From contig JAYKKI010000090.1 in NCBI GenBank assembly GCA_039881145.1, positions 7,661,501 to 7,725,500 on the forward strand: a stretch of 64,000 nucleotides of DNA, read 5' to 3'. Made by a program: the position numbers and the translations under genes. Of the stretch, positions 36,995 through 50,100 are shown piece after piece. The stretch comes from Druceiella hillmani. Lineage: Eukaryota; Arthropoda; Insecta; Lepidoptera; Hepialidae. The stretch's first letter is position 1. Every line of letters starts with the position of its first letter. The notes beneath the pieces were generated by a model. The model was not told the origin of the DNA. It saw only the letters and a list, made by a program, of their open reading frames with translations, and made no database searches.

Positions 36995-38569
36995 TTATGT
37001 ACATATATAAAATAATATTTATATACATATTAAAGACAGTAAATATTCGTAACCGCTTAAATTTCTTCACAAACAGCTACCGCCTTCGATTCGTGATAGC
37101 TAGGCCCTAGTCTTCCATTGATGGTAAGAAGGTATTGTAGCGGTGGCTGTATATGAATCGGATCATATTTTCCTATATGTTAAATATGATAATAAATAAG
37201 ACAAATTTTGGTATGAAGATTGAAATGAATTTTGATGCTGGGCTGGAAGCAACCTGACGTGATCTAAAATCCTGGACTTCTAAGAAAAGCAAGGCTTATG
37301 TCTGTGGTTTGTAAAGCTTAGAATTACTGATGCATTTTGAAATACAGTTTGCTAAGGTGTCTGAAAACAGACTTTTGTTATGGTAAGCCGAGACTTTGGG
37401 AACCGGACTGTGTCATCATGCTAATGTGAGATGCTGTGAAGCGGTGTTGTATAAGGATTAGGGAAATCAGGGATGCAACTGTATATATGTTATGTACGTA
37501 TATACATACATACATAAGTACGCACAGATTCCGGTGTAATTCTTGCTAATCTACTCATAGTTCCTTCGACGCTTCCATTATTTTATAACCCCTCATGGAT
37601 ACTATTGTTATATATGACTTCTTCTATTTGTAAAATAAGTCATAAAATTTTAACCACATGATCGCGTGGAACATGTGTTCTTCCTATTGTTACGTAATTT
37701 TAGACAACATCGGGATCTTATACTAAACAATTAATTTACGGAAATAATTAAATCCTAAGCAACCACAAAATACATAGAAAGTTGTTTGTCCAAAATAAGT
37801 AAATGTATTATATATTGACGTTTGATAATCTTACACAATGATAGTACATTGCCAGCCATTTCTATTTAATCCTAAGGGTTCGTGCCAACCAGTAACATAG
37901 TCCAATAATAACTATGGAGAGAAATGTGAAGCAGCAATAGAAAAGAAGAAGTGATGGGAAAATAAGTCATACTACGTTCTTATTTTATGCTGTATAGTTG
38001 TGAAAAGTATTTGTAAACTTATAGATAAATTGTTTTTTATCTGTATTAAAGTTACTAATTATTAGAGTGCGATAATCTATGCATACGATAAAAATCGTAA
38101 TGACGAAAAATATATCGTGATGACGAAAACTATAACGACCTTATGAGGAAATCAACATGATGTAAGGTTAATATCAAATACTATAGATCGTGCAAATATT
38201 CTCGCGTTTCAAGCCGTAGCTAATACCTGGACATTGATCTGGTAATACACTTCGAAAGGAGAAGTATACTATTAATGACGTGATCCTGAACCTCATGATA
38301 CCAATAATAAAACATAGATGATCAAGGTACACTACGTGATTGAGGAAACCGACGCGATGCATGAAATAAAATGAAGCCTAACGCACATGAAGAAAAAAAA
38401 TTAAATTTATTTATTTTGTGTAAAATTTCTATTGGTTAGAAAACATTCTCCGAATTTTTGTGTTATAGAATTTCTGGAAGGTTGAAATAAACGAAGAGAA
38501 GAGTCTTGAAATTGTATTGTGCAATACTCGGGACAAACTAAGGATTAGTTTTACTTCAAAATTATGTAG
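36992..38569. other. non-coding, nothing assigned
   Basis: An 11-bp inverted repeat (ACAGCTACCGC near 37073 and GCGGTGGCTGT near 37140, one mismatch) is the only structure noticed. No gene. Confidence 0.45.
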
Positions 38570-38800
38570 TTCTGAAAACAATATGAATAATAAAGAAAAA
38601 AAAAGAATGTAAGAAAAATAAAGAAAGAAATAAACCAAAAGGCCGAAATAGAAAAATATCAAAAAAGCCGAAAAAAGGTCAAAAAAGTGAAAAGAAGCGG
38701 AAGGATGGAAAAAAGAAAATAAAATAAAAAAAAGAGTAAGAAGGAAATTTACAAAATGTTTGAAGGAATAAAATTAAAAAAAAGTGAAAAATAAAATGCC
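38570..38800 (+). repeat. purine-rich tract
   Basis: More than 200 bp in which the plus strand is overwhelmingly A and G, for example GAAAAGAAGCGGAAGGATGG and many AAAGAAA runs. No fixed unit. The Phe/Leu-rich minus-strand frame at 38429-38662 is a by-product. Confidence 0.9.
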
Positions 38801-40402
38801 GAAACAAATTAATGGCCATAAAGATGAGTCACTAAAATAAGTACTATGAGTAAAATTTAATTCAAGCCACAAAGGAAGAAAGGAAAACCGTAAAGACCGT
38901 GGTTGCTTTAAATTTTATAAAATTTTATCTCAATATCTGAAGGGTTTTCATGATCCTGAAGTTTGTAATTATGTATGGGCTATCAAGTATTATGATACAA
39001 AATAACTCTCTTTTAAATTTTAAACAAGAAGGGTACTCAAGTACGTACGTATACACAGATATAAATATACAAAGATTCAAATATAATTCATACTTATATT
39101 GCACTTAAATATTCTCGCTGTATTTCAAGCTATCTTAATGTTTTTGAAGAAAGTAAAAAAAAATACATAGTTGATAAAGAATCAAAATATAAAAATGCAA
39201 GCCAGTTATTATTAATTAAGATATTATTTTTTAGTGCCAAGTCAACTAAGCTACATTAATAAAATAATATATTTGGTGAATATGGTCCCTACAAAATTTT
39301 CTGAAATTTCTTATAAGAACTTCAGGTTCTTTGACCATTGAAATAGGCATCTATTTGAGAATTATATAAAATTACATTGAGATGATAACCTTATTATAAA
39401 AGAATTCAACATCCATTAGTGTTGTCACATACACAACACAATGTAATAAATAATAAGCACTAACCCACATATAAAAGGACATTACGTATCTGGAATCACC
39501 AAAACTCATTTGTCCAGAAAACATCCAGTACATAGCATAAAATAAATGAGAATCCCCTTAAAAAGTTGAAATGAAAGTAACCATCAAGTTCCAAATAGTT
39601 TCTTTACGTAGCATTTACAGTAAACATTTTCATGTATTTAATACAATTTTTATAATATAACTTGGCAAGTTTTATTCCTGTATTAGGATTTACTTGTTTT
39701 TAAAGTATTATTTTCATTTTATGTTTCATATGTAAAATATAGAAGAAAGCAATATTTTTAAAGTGTCAAGTTTTAATAATTTATTCTGCACTATTAGCGA
39801 CCGCTGACGATACGTTTAAGACATGGCAATTTGAACCATTGTGAGTTCCTTCCAACATTTTTACCCATCTTTGACAAGACAACGGTCACAGACTAAAACA
39901 TATAAAATAAACTTTAAAACTGCAATTCGTAAATAAACTATTTAAGACCGTAGTCAGCTGTGTTTAAGGTTTATTACCATTAAGAAATGCATTTGTAATG
40001 TATACATAAGAAGTATGTAGACATAAAAACTCTCTCTAAGTGTTTACAGAAAAATAGCAACGATATTTTCTCACATTTCAAGTTTAAGTTATCGGTACAT
40101 TAAGGCAATACTCAAACCAACCAACCCCAAGTGTAAGTTTGAAGAGGTAAAGTGTTGTGTTATTTTCATTTTAAAGTGCCATTTCATGTAACAGTATACT
40201 GAGGAGGAACCGAGTGCAGTGGAGGAATACAATTTCACTTAGGTAAAAATGGAAACTCACTCATTTTTTCTTTCGTCTTATATTTAATATAAGGTGCTTT
40301 CCTCTCAAGACCGAATGGATGGATTTACTTACTTACTCTGCCGATTTTTTTGGTTATTAAAATTATATGACACTTGATAATAACTTTTTTCAGTAATGGT
40401 GT
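38801..40402. other. AT-rich non-coding DNA upstream of the LINE
   Basis: No promoter or 5' part of the LINE can be recognised here. Confidence 0.5.
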
Positions 40403-41095
40403 TTGCAGTTAGCTATACAGATTTGTATTATTGTATTGAGAGAGATTTATACAAATGTATGTAAGCCTCTCCCAATGTTTTTCGTAGAGTTAGAGCCCAA
40501 AGACAATAATAAAAATATTTATGACATCAAATTTCTCCTAAATTGTCGAATAGTATTTGAACCTCCCCGACCTAAAAGAAAGATACCCCAATGTGCCAAA
40601 TGCCAACAATATGGACACACTAAGGCATATTGTCGTAGAAATCCTAAGTGCATTAAATGTGCTGGAGATCATTTATCAAACGAATGCCCTCGAAAAACTA
40701 GGTCAGAGCAAGTAAAGTGTGTTCTTTGCGATGGAAACCATCCTGCATATTATAAAGGATGTCAAGTGTACCAAGAATTACAAAAACTCAAGCTACCGTC
40801 AAAATCATTCCCAACAAAGATCAGAATATCGCCAAGAAAAATTCAGCCGCCACCTACCGAACAACTTATTCAAATTAATGACTACCTAAACCAATCACAA
40901 CTACAAGCAACTAATTATAGGGACGCGCTGTTAAAAAATTTGGACAAAGGAGGAATCCCTAATGACAAATCTAGCTCTGCTGACTTGCAAGAATTATTAA
41001 TGATGGTGAAACAAATGATGCAACAATTGACGACAATGACTAATCTAATCTTAACACTAATGACTAAACTGATGAATTCGACTCCCTCAAAATAG
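40403..41095 (+). CDS. LINE ORF1 (gag-like, zinc knuckles), 5'-truncated
   Basis: Residues 23-60 (MFFVELEPKDNNKNIYDI and following) correspond to the region before the knuckles that is typical of Jockey-type ORF1. Three zinc knuckles follow: C64-C67-H72-C77, C83-C86-H90-C95 and C106-C109-H113-C120, the last with a longer H-C gap. ORF1 proteins bind the element's RNA in the ribonucleoprotein. The C-terminal part (120-230) is Gln/Lys/Met-rich, with MMVKQMMQQLTTMTN likely forming a coiled coil. The start at 40403 is probably not the natural one: the first about 20 residues look like flanking DNA read in frame. The stop at 41093-41095 overlaps the open frame of ORF2. Confidence 0.85.
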   Translation: MQLAIQICIIVLREIYTNVCKPLPMFFVELEPKDNNKNIYDIKFLLNCRIVFEPPRPKRKIPQCAKCQQYGHTKAYCRRNPKCIKCAGDHLSNECPRKTRSEQVKCVLCDGNHPAYYKGCQVYQELQKLKLPSKSFPTKIRISPRKIQPPPTEQLIQINDYLNQSQLQATNYRDALLKNLDKGGIPNDKSSSADLQELLMMVKQMMQQLTTMTNLILTLMTKLMNSTPSK

Positions 41096-43866
41096 TCCTG
41101 TGGAATGCCAATGGGCTGTCCCAACACACCCTTGAGGTAAAAGCATTTATTACACTGTACGACGTTGACATACTTTTGATTTCTGAGACGCACTTTACTG
41201 AAAAGAGTTATTTAAGAGTTGATGGCTACAAATTTTATCACACGATGCATCCTGGTGGTAAAGCACATGGAGGAAGTGCCGTATTAATTAAAAATCAAAT
41301 AAGACACTACGAGACGACAAATTATTGCACAAGTGAAATTCAGGCAACAAATGTAGTCATCGATGACTGGACAGAACCACTCACGGTTACGGCTTTGTAC
41401 AGTCCCCCAAAACATAAGTTGAAACAAGATGACTATGAAAAGTTCTTCGTTACTTTGGGTCAAAGATTTATCGCGGGTGGTGATTATAATGCGAAACACA
41501 CTTCCTGGGGCTCCCGCCTTATCTCGCCGAAAGGTCGGCAGTTGATGAGGGCTGTCGAAAATCTTAACCTCTTAGTCATCTCAACTGGCGTACCAACGTA
41601 CTGGCCAACTGACATAAATAGGGTGCCCGATCTGGTCGATTTTTGTGTGATAAAGGGAATAGCTGACACATATTTTACATGTAACTCTCGATTTGACCTA
41701 TCTTCTGACCATTCTCCTGTGGAAATTATACTGAAGAGGAAAGTCACATGGAATAAAAGGCCATGTAGACTCCATACTCATAAAACAGACTGGATTAAAT
41801 TTTGTGAGTCAGTATCATCATCACTTAACATGAACCTCCCTCTTAAAACGGATGAGGACATAGCGAATGCTGTAGAGCATTTTAACCACAGTGTTCAACA
41901 TTCGGCCTGGTCTGCTACACCTGAAAATGAGGGTATTGCTTCCAGTAAATATAAATGCCCGCTGGAAATCAGAAGACTACTAGCTCTAAAACGTAGTACT
42001 CGAAAACGTTGGCAGCAGACCCGTTACCCAGCAGATAAAACACTTTTAAATTCTTTGACATGTCGACTTAAACGTTTGTTGGTTGAAAACCGAAACAAGC
42101 GTGTCCAATCATATTTGAAGGGTCTCGACGTCACGGCTGCATCGGATTACTCTCTGTGGAAGGCGACTAAACACTTGATGTGCCCAATTGCAGCACAACC
42201 TCCTATACGGAAAGCAGATAACAGCTGGGCTGTTAATGCTGCTGAGAAAGCACAGACATTTGCCGAACACTTGAAAACGGTATTCATCTCGAACCCTGAC
42301 CTTGGATCAACTAAGATTGGACAAGTGACTGATTTCTTGCAACAAGTACATCAATTAGATTTTCCAATAAAGAGCTTTACTAAAAATGAAGTATCACAAG
42401 CGATAAGGAAACTAGATTTAAATAAAGCTCCTGGCTATGACATGATAACGGTGAAGATTCTCAAAGAATTACCAAATGAAGGCTTATTATATTTGACTTT
42501 TATCTACAATGCCATCTTAAGAAGAACGACTGTGCCTGAGCAGTGGAAAGTTGCACAGATCATAATGGTCCGAAAACCTGGCAAAAGCCCCGAAGAGGTA
42601 AAATCTTACAGGCCTATCAGTCTACTGCCTATTCCATCGAAGGTTATGGAGACTCTATTCCTGAGCAGACTAATGCCGATTATAAAAGAGAGGTGCTTAG
42701 TTCCCAACCATCAGTTTGGATTCCATCAAAAACACGGCACAATTGAGCAAGTCCATCGACTCGTTGCTAATATAAATTCAGCCTTCGAAAAAAAAACAAT
42801 ACTGCACAGCCACTTTCTTAGATATCTCTCAGGCTTTCGACCGTGTTCGGCATGATGGGCTCCTCTTCAAGATCAAGCAGTCCATTCCGGTCAATTATTA
42901 TAAATTCATAAAATCATATTTAGAAAACAGACATTTTTTTGTAAAACAAGATGAAGACGTAACCTCCCTACATGCCGTTCAAGCGGGTGTACCACAGGGC
43001 AGTGTAATGGGTCCAACCCTGTATCTTCTATACACTGCAGATCTACCTTGTACAGAAGGAGTTGTCACTGGCACATTTGCCGATGATACAGCTATACTAT
43101 CCACGCATGATTCTCCAGACGTGGCGTCTCAAAAACTGCAAAAGTGTTTAGATGCAATTTCTGGCTGGCTGAAAGATTGGCGAATTAAAGCCAATGAAAC
43201 CAAGTCTGTGCAAGTCACGTTTACCTTGTTGTCCTCCGGTAACATTGAACGGAGTACAAGTTCCACAAGCTGATGAAGCTAAATACTTGGGAATGTACCT
43301 CGACAGGCGGTTAACTTGGAGAAAACATATTTTCCCTAAGCGCTTAACAATGGGACAACAATTACGCAAAATATACTGGATGATCAGAAGAGAGTCACAA
43401 CTATCTCTTGAAAATAAATTGTTACTATACAAGTGTATCATTAAACCAGTCTGGAGCTACGGCCTACAATTGTGGGGAACGTCAGCAAATTCAAACATCG
43501 AGATACTACAAAGATTCCAGTCAAAGATTTTACGCATAATAGCTGACGCACCATGGTACTTAACCAATGATAGGCTGCATAGTGACCTGAACATAAAAAC
43601 TGTTAAGGAACAAATTTTGGAAAGCACTGAAGCGTATAAATGTCGGATACAGCAACATCCGAACGATCTTGCGAAACACCTGATGGATGAGTCGAATCTG
43701 CCGAGGAGACTAAAAAAAAGTACCTCAAGATCTACTACTGTAGATAGCTGCAAATAAAGCGGACGTACCACTGGGCACGCACCGTACATAGCCATCTAAT
43801 AAGCGTATAGACGATACCAATTGCTAAATGTCTGTCTGACAGATCGCAAGGGAAAAAAAAAAAAAG
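40440..43866 (+). mobile_element. Jockey-like LINE, 5'-truncated, with poly(A) tail
   Basis: Carries the C-terminal half of ORF1 (zinc knuckles) and a nearly full ORF2 (endonuclease, reverse transcriptase), followed by about 95 bp of 3' untranslated sequence and an A-run at 43853-43865. The 5' end is lost: ORF1 similarity begins at about KPLPMFFVELEP, near 40460, and no untranslated leader is identifiable. Target-site duplications were not found. Only two frameshifts break ORF2, so this is the youngest element in the window, but it is not autonomous. Confidence 0.93.
41068..43757 (+). pseudogene. LINE ORF2: endonuclease and reverse transcriptase, two frameshifts
   Basis: The frame is open from 41068, just before the ORF1 stop. 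Endonuclease (APE type): LWNANGL, ISETHF, GGDYNAKHTSWG and SDHSPVE (near 41705). Reverse transcriptase: KLDLNKAPGYDMIT, YRPISLLPIPSKVMETL, FGFHQKHGTIEQVHR; then motif A DISQAFDRVRHDG, motif B GVPQGSVMGP, motif C FADD (near 43075-43090), and KYLGMYLDRRLTW. The tail has YGLQLWG and NIEILQRFQSKILR, as in the Jockey clade. Frameshift 1 is an A-run of nine at 42788-42796 where eight would keep frame; reading continues in the next frame from about 42797. Frameshift 2 lies at about 43220-43232, between VTFT and PPVTLNGVQVP. Catalytic residues are kept, but one full protein cannot be made. Confidence 0.93.
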
Positions 43867-46800
43867 AAAATTTATATTCACTGCTTTAATACCTTTCTAC
43901 GATGTTTATTTACTTTGATGCTACAAATATTATATTGTTTTTGTGATTTTCGATATTAGTATTGGAAATATAATTTATTTTGTGATGTTATTTATATTAA
44001 TTTTTGAAATAAAAAATAAACCTCTATTTTTGCGTTATTTTTATTTTGTAAGTAGCATGCTAGTATACAATAAGTTTTAATACATATTTTAAGTATATTC
44101 TGAAATGAAAATCTCAATAAGCAAATAATATAGAATTAAATTGACTCGTGTGGCGCATGTAGATACGCCATCGAGTTCTGTAGAACTCTTAAGTAAGTTT
44201 ATAATGAATGTAAACTATATTATTTTTATTCTGGACGGGCGCACTAACCAATGCGACGATCGGGCGACCGTGGGTTCGTATTCAATTACATCTCGGGGGC
44301 TGCCAATAGAGAAAAATTCTAAAAGAAAGAAATATTAAATTGAAATGCTGTTTGATTACGTTAACCAATTTATTTCACCAATTATTTTGCATCCAATGTC
44401 TTTGTGAAAAAGATAAATCTTAATAGACATTAGAGATTATATCCATAGAGATATATCCAGTCAATTTCCTTCTTTGAAGCACGACAGCCTGTATTTTCTT
44501 CTTGGCTGTGGACTTCCACTTTTTTGTCCCAAGAATGTATAAATCCATTTCATAGCTAATCGTCCACCTTTTAGGCAGTCAATCTGAGCCTGTTTCCAGG
44601 TCTGGAGGATGATGAAGTTGCTGTGAGATTTTTTTGGTATTTCTGTTTTAAATAATTCGAATTGAGTGACCGTCCAACATATTTACTGTATTTTAATATA
44701 TTTAATTACATCAGACCATTTACATCGTTTTTATAATTTAAGATTTAGTCTTTTCCGCCGAACTTTATGTTTGTGGATACCATAAATATGCTTCATCAAA
44801 TTTTTCCTTATAAAATTGGAAGTACTTCTACTTTTTTTGGTTAAAAATCTATGTTTTTGAGGAATATTTTGATATAACTTATTAGGAAAAATGTCAAGGA
44901 ATTATTTGATTGAAAATAAATATTGCACGAAAGTAACATGGTTTAGTTATAAAAATACTATTTACAAGTTTTGTACAAATATCATTCGGTATTCACCGGT
45001 ATTCATCACTTGCAATTAATTATCTAAATCCCTTGAATGCTATGCCGAACAATATTTCTATCATTCCTTTAGCTATTTATAGTTGCTCTCGGCTTGGTTT
45101 GCTTTTAACTCAAGTTATTTTTATGCAGAGTGAGACATAATTTAGGTGAATAAGTATCGGTAAGCAAGTAATTAATACTGAAATAAAACACAAAGTGAGG
45201 ATAAGCATAGAAATTGAAGACTCAAAAAAAATGGCACGAACCGGATACAACAAATTAAATGAACAGCTAAACCAATAAAAAGCAAATACTGCGCACATTA
45301 AACGGTCCTAATCATAAAAAAATTACTTCGTGTATTCATCTTTCACTATAACATCAATCATAATTAGACAAACCTGGTCAATACGAATATCTATGGCTTG
45401 CGAGTCGGTGGTTTCGTACTTCCTTTAAAGTGACATTACTTTATTTGGCATACGTCATCCTTAATATGAACTTCCTAGCGCAATAAATACCTAATAATAC
45501 CTAACATAATTAGTTAGGGATGGACATTTATAAATATTATCGTGAATACCGCAAAAACTATGACACCTAGAATCATTGTTCTAGTTTTCCTATAATTTTT
45601 ACGCAAGTTTCAGTTTCTTTTACTTTGAAAATAAGGTAAAGTAAAAGTCTACTTACGCATAGTTTTCAGTATAAATCTAAACATCTACTACGTAAATTGA
45701 TGAAATTTTATATTTTTGAGACTCTTATAATTTGCACTTTCAAACGATATGCCTATTTTCTGAGAACGTTATTTGAATACCATTTTCATATAAACACCTT
45801 TGAGGGCTAGTTATTGAGATATGTGTCGGATAATATAATGCGCTTCATTGTAATGGTTTTTAGGTTTCTGCATCAAGCGGTTTCTAAAAATAACGTCTGC
45901 GATCGACAGACTGAAGGATATGTGAGTGGAATGTTTTGTGTTAACTTTGAATTCTTAACTAGGCTACGATGTACGGTCTCCTATTTTAATATGTAATTCT
46001 CAAAAGGACACGCTTAGGATAACCGTATGATAGTATTGCGAGAGGAAGGAAAGCAAGAAAAACGGAATATTGACAGAATTTATTCCGTGTAAATAAACTA
46101 CTCTGCTCCAAAATTTTGCATATTTTACCGTAGTTTTTAATTAGATATTAATGTCGATAATAGTATATAGTATCATTGAAATAACAAATTTATTCTTATA
46201 TTCATGAGTCAAGGTGTTGAATTTAGATTTAAACATCGAAACCAAGATCATTTTTTTATCTTATTATAAACTTCTTACAGGATACAAGATACATAAAGTG
46301 GATCACAGTTAACGTTTAAAGCTATATGTGCCTAGTGAATTCATTCGGTCGACTTACTGAATAAAATTATTTATCTTAACTAATTTAAATTACGAAGTAT
46401 TGAAAAACACTTTTTGAACGGATAAAATGGTAACCGTAATGCATACATTAGCGCAGACAACATATGAAAATGTAAACTTAGAATACTCATTATTGTTTTG
46501 ACTCCCTGTAGTTTATAAATATACGCTGTTAATTTTGTTCGAGTTTTCGTCTGTCTTATCATATTATCACATCAGTTTAGGATTGAGAAAATTTTATAAC
46601 TATTGCTTTTCTGAGGTTTATTAAAATGACTACTAAACAGTTTGTAAGTGAATGTGAAACGAATTTGCACTAATTTTCATCAATGTCTCGTTCTTAATAA
46701 CTTTTACTTCGAATTCTGAATTGTAATTATTTAAAATATACATACATTTTACATATTTGTTTTTTTGGGTTAGAAAAATAAAAATTTTAAAAATAGGTCT

Positions 46801-47051
46801 TGCGCTGATTGTGATGAATAAAGAAAAATTGTTGGCGTTTTTCAGTCAAGGTAGTCTTTTTCCCAGCGGAAGCACCTGATAATGTAAAGAGCGGCGTACG
46901 AAGAGGCACTGTACTGTTTTTTAAAGATATCATTTCCGTCTCACGTTTTATCTTCGTTAATAAAAGGGACTTATTTTCGGTTTAACTGAAAACTCTTCTC
47001 AATACTATCCGGTTTTACTAAAAAGTAAGGGAGAAAATTTAACATATTGTT
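43867..47051. other. AT-rich non-coding DNA
   Basis: No supported gene. A possible tRNA-derived fragment at 44230-44300 is listed separately. Confidence 0.5.
44230..44300 (+). repeat. possible tRNA-derived SINE fragment
   Basis: GGGCGCACTAACCAATGCGA followed by GACCGTGGGTTCGTATTC resembles the head of a tRNA-derived SINE: the last block is close to a polymerase III B box (GGTTCGANTCC). No clear A box spacing, cloverleaf or tail is seen. Confidence 0.3.
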
Positions 47052-47052
47052 T

Positions 47053-47138
<86 letters not shown>

Positions 47139-47142
47139 ATAT
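47052..47142. repeat. (TA)n microsatellite
   Basis: TA dinucleotides with TATATG and TACATA interruptions. Confidence 0.97.
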
Positions 47143-50100
47143 GTGTTACAAATACAATAAATGATTTATCACAAACACACTAAAATATTCATTGTTTACC
47201 TTTATATTGTCAATGTCAAACGGATTATAGTCTGTGGTCAAACAGTCGCACAGAGTAGAGATTGACGCCAAAGAATTTTAAAATATCAATGTTAGATGAA
47301 TGAGTTTCGAGCTGTAAATTTTGTGTGATTTCAAGTGTTCCTTTTTTAATAGCCTGTGGCGTGTAGGTCGAGGTAAAAAAGGATTTATTTTATACTTTGT
47401 ATATTGGATATCTTTGCTACTAACATTAAATTTCATAAGTACTGCAGCGACAACACACACTAACGATGTATTTGTACACGTTGTCAGCTGATGTAACAGA
47501 ACAAAATTTAAAAAAATTATACGAAATGATTTTAGAGGTGTACTCTTTGAAAAAAGAACCTCAATAATGTTCAGAACTTAAAACTTTGATGAATTACGGT
47601 CGAAGGAGTTGGTGGTGGTCCTGGTATTAGTTAACATCACGTCATCACGGTAAGGCGCTTGAGGTATTAGGTGTGACGAAAAGCTTACGATCGTCTTTAT
47701 ATTTGTAAAACAGAATAAGTATGGATCTAATAATTTTAAGTATCAAGTACCGAAACGGCCGGCAATAATAAATTAATTGTACAGCAATTTTATTTTTATT
47801 GATCGATGTGATAAAACCTTTCTATGTTTTGTAGAGAGGATGAAATATAGTTTTGGTAATTGCCCCGCAAGTGAGTATATTCTAAGTTATAACCGATCGT
47901 GCTAGTACCTAGCATAAAATCGTTATCTACTCAAGTACGTTGCGTATATTTTTGAAATGTGCGCATTGGTTTTGTGGCAAGTTTGTTACTATGAACAATT
48001 CACCCCTGAAAATGCTCAAGGTAGACACCTAAATATTTGAAAAATGTCTAAAAAATAAGTGGGATATTAAGGTAAACTATAATATTTGAAGCACGGTAAT
48101 TGGACATTACTAAACGTTTTCCTCATTTCAAAAGCAAAACAATACATACAAACATATTTTTCTAAATGTAAATATTGATTTCTCAATTGAATCTAAAATA
48201 GTTCTTTGAGAAATTACATCTTTTCCTATTAAAACATAAAATGTTTGTCTCACCTTTAAAAAGTAACTCATACACCACGCACAGATTGCAATATCCTCTT
48301 TCAAACACATTTTTGTAATAAAAATGTAAAAAAACGTAATAAATAGTGACACCTTAAAGTTTAACTGTTACCTTCGAACAAGTAAAGCTTTATTTTCTTT
48401 TTCTTTATTAATATGTAAAGATGATTTTGGTCAAAACTTTGAGTTAAAATAGAATCTTTGCTTGCGATATATCATTTTGTTTATGTGTATCAAGTATCAT
48501 TTAAATGTATTATTTGATTTAAACGCATTCTTTGATTTTAATACTTACACTTACGTAAGGGAATACATCCTGAGCGCGAAAAAAAAAGTGAAATGAAAAG
48601 CGGCATGGAAGCGGCATCGGCACGGAAGAGAGTTGAGACAATTGACCTGAAGTAAATGTTTATAATAAAACCCAATGGGTCAGTGGTATTTATGTTGTCA
48701 TTTGTTATGTTTTGGTAAATATAACAAATTACAGTAGTTTGTACAACAATAAAAAATGATAATTTTTATAATATTAAATATACTTATATATTTGCAATTT
48801 ACACATTTCAGTGCATGTTATATTTTGTCATTATTTTTATTATTTAGTGTAATTGATTGAACTTATATTATTTGTAATATATTTCTAGGCTGTGTATAAG
48901 CCAAGTGTGGCATTTCGGAATAATTTCTAGTAAAATCAGATGATAATGTAAATGTGCCTATTTGAGCAGAAACTACCCAAAAGTGGAAATTTGATTTGCG
49001 TTTCCTTGATCTAAGGAAATTTGTTCTTTAATAAAGATAAATTACAATACCCATGATTACAGTTGCCCGATCCTTTGCTCGCATTGACTATAACTGGAAT
49101 GATTTCGATAGCATGAATTAACTCACCACTACCACATTTTGTTGGAGACAATCAAAAGGCTTGTTAAAACATCAATATACTGACGATTTTAATATTATTA
49201 AAAAAATTTTTTACCTTGTTTATTGGCACATTATTTTGGAACGTAATTCTTTAGAAACCTTTGGGAAATTGCATAATTGCACGAAAATACTACTTTTATT
49301 TCCGTTATAAACACAAAGATGTTAAAAACTATTTGATCGAATTTCTTAAAATTTTAAATAAATACTTGTAATAATTTTACCCGTTATTATCTACGAGCTG
49401 TTCCCCGTGTTTCGAACCGTGTAGGAATACTTTAATTACGATGGCGTTTATAACGTAAGTATTAAAATTTCGTGTTTTACAAGATTCATATAAGATATCA
49501 TGACGTATGATAGAAATGACGAAATCATTTTTATCAAGCGAATATTGCAAAATTTAACACACTCTAACTTAAAAACAGTAGATTATACAAAAAATGATTT
49601 CTGGAAAGAAAGCAAATATGGTTATTTTTGTCGTAGTGTCAACATTTCACGGCACAATCAGCCTTGAATTTTTTATAACGCTACCTTCTTAAAAATTTAA
49701 GGCTGATAACGAAATAAAAATGGGCCTAATTCTTAAAATTCAAGGTTTTTCACAAATTGGTAAAAAGAATTGAAACCGTGTAGACATGCAAAAAAGGTCA
49801 ATTTACGAAAACCGTCAAATTTATATTTTATGAAAATTAATATTGTGACATAAAAATAAAATACAAAATTTCAAAATACGCGTTTAACCATATTGAAGTT
49901 GGAAGACGAAATAAAGTGGTATAATTCATTTAATTTATACTTATTCCCATGACCGAGCGTTATTTAATATAAACCATAAAATTTAGAAAAATAATTTTTG
50001 GGCTGTTACACATTCTGAATCTGCAACTCTACTTCAAGCCATGTGTGTGATAACTCCCAGCGTTATTATTTATTTACGATATTGATTGATTAAATAGGTA

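Noticed and set aside
38429..38662. 77-codon Phe/Leu-rich minus-strand frame
   Set aside because: By-product of the purine-rich plus strand; apparent hydrophobicity has no topology signal.
43148..43441. 97-codon minus-strand frame within the LINE
   Set aside because: Shadow of the reverse transcriptase frame on the opposite strand.
45395..45426. GGCTTGCGAGTCGGTGGTTTCG as a tRNA-like or SINE head
   Set aside because: B box is imperfect, no A box at the right distance and no cloverleaf fold could be drawn.
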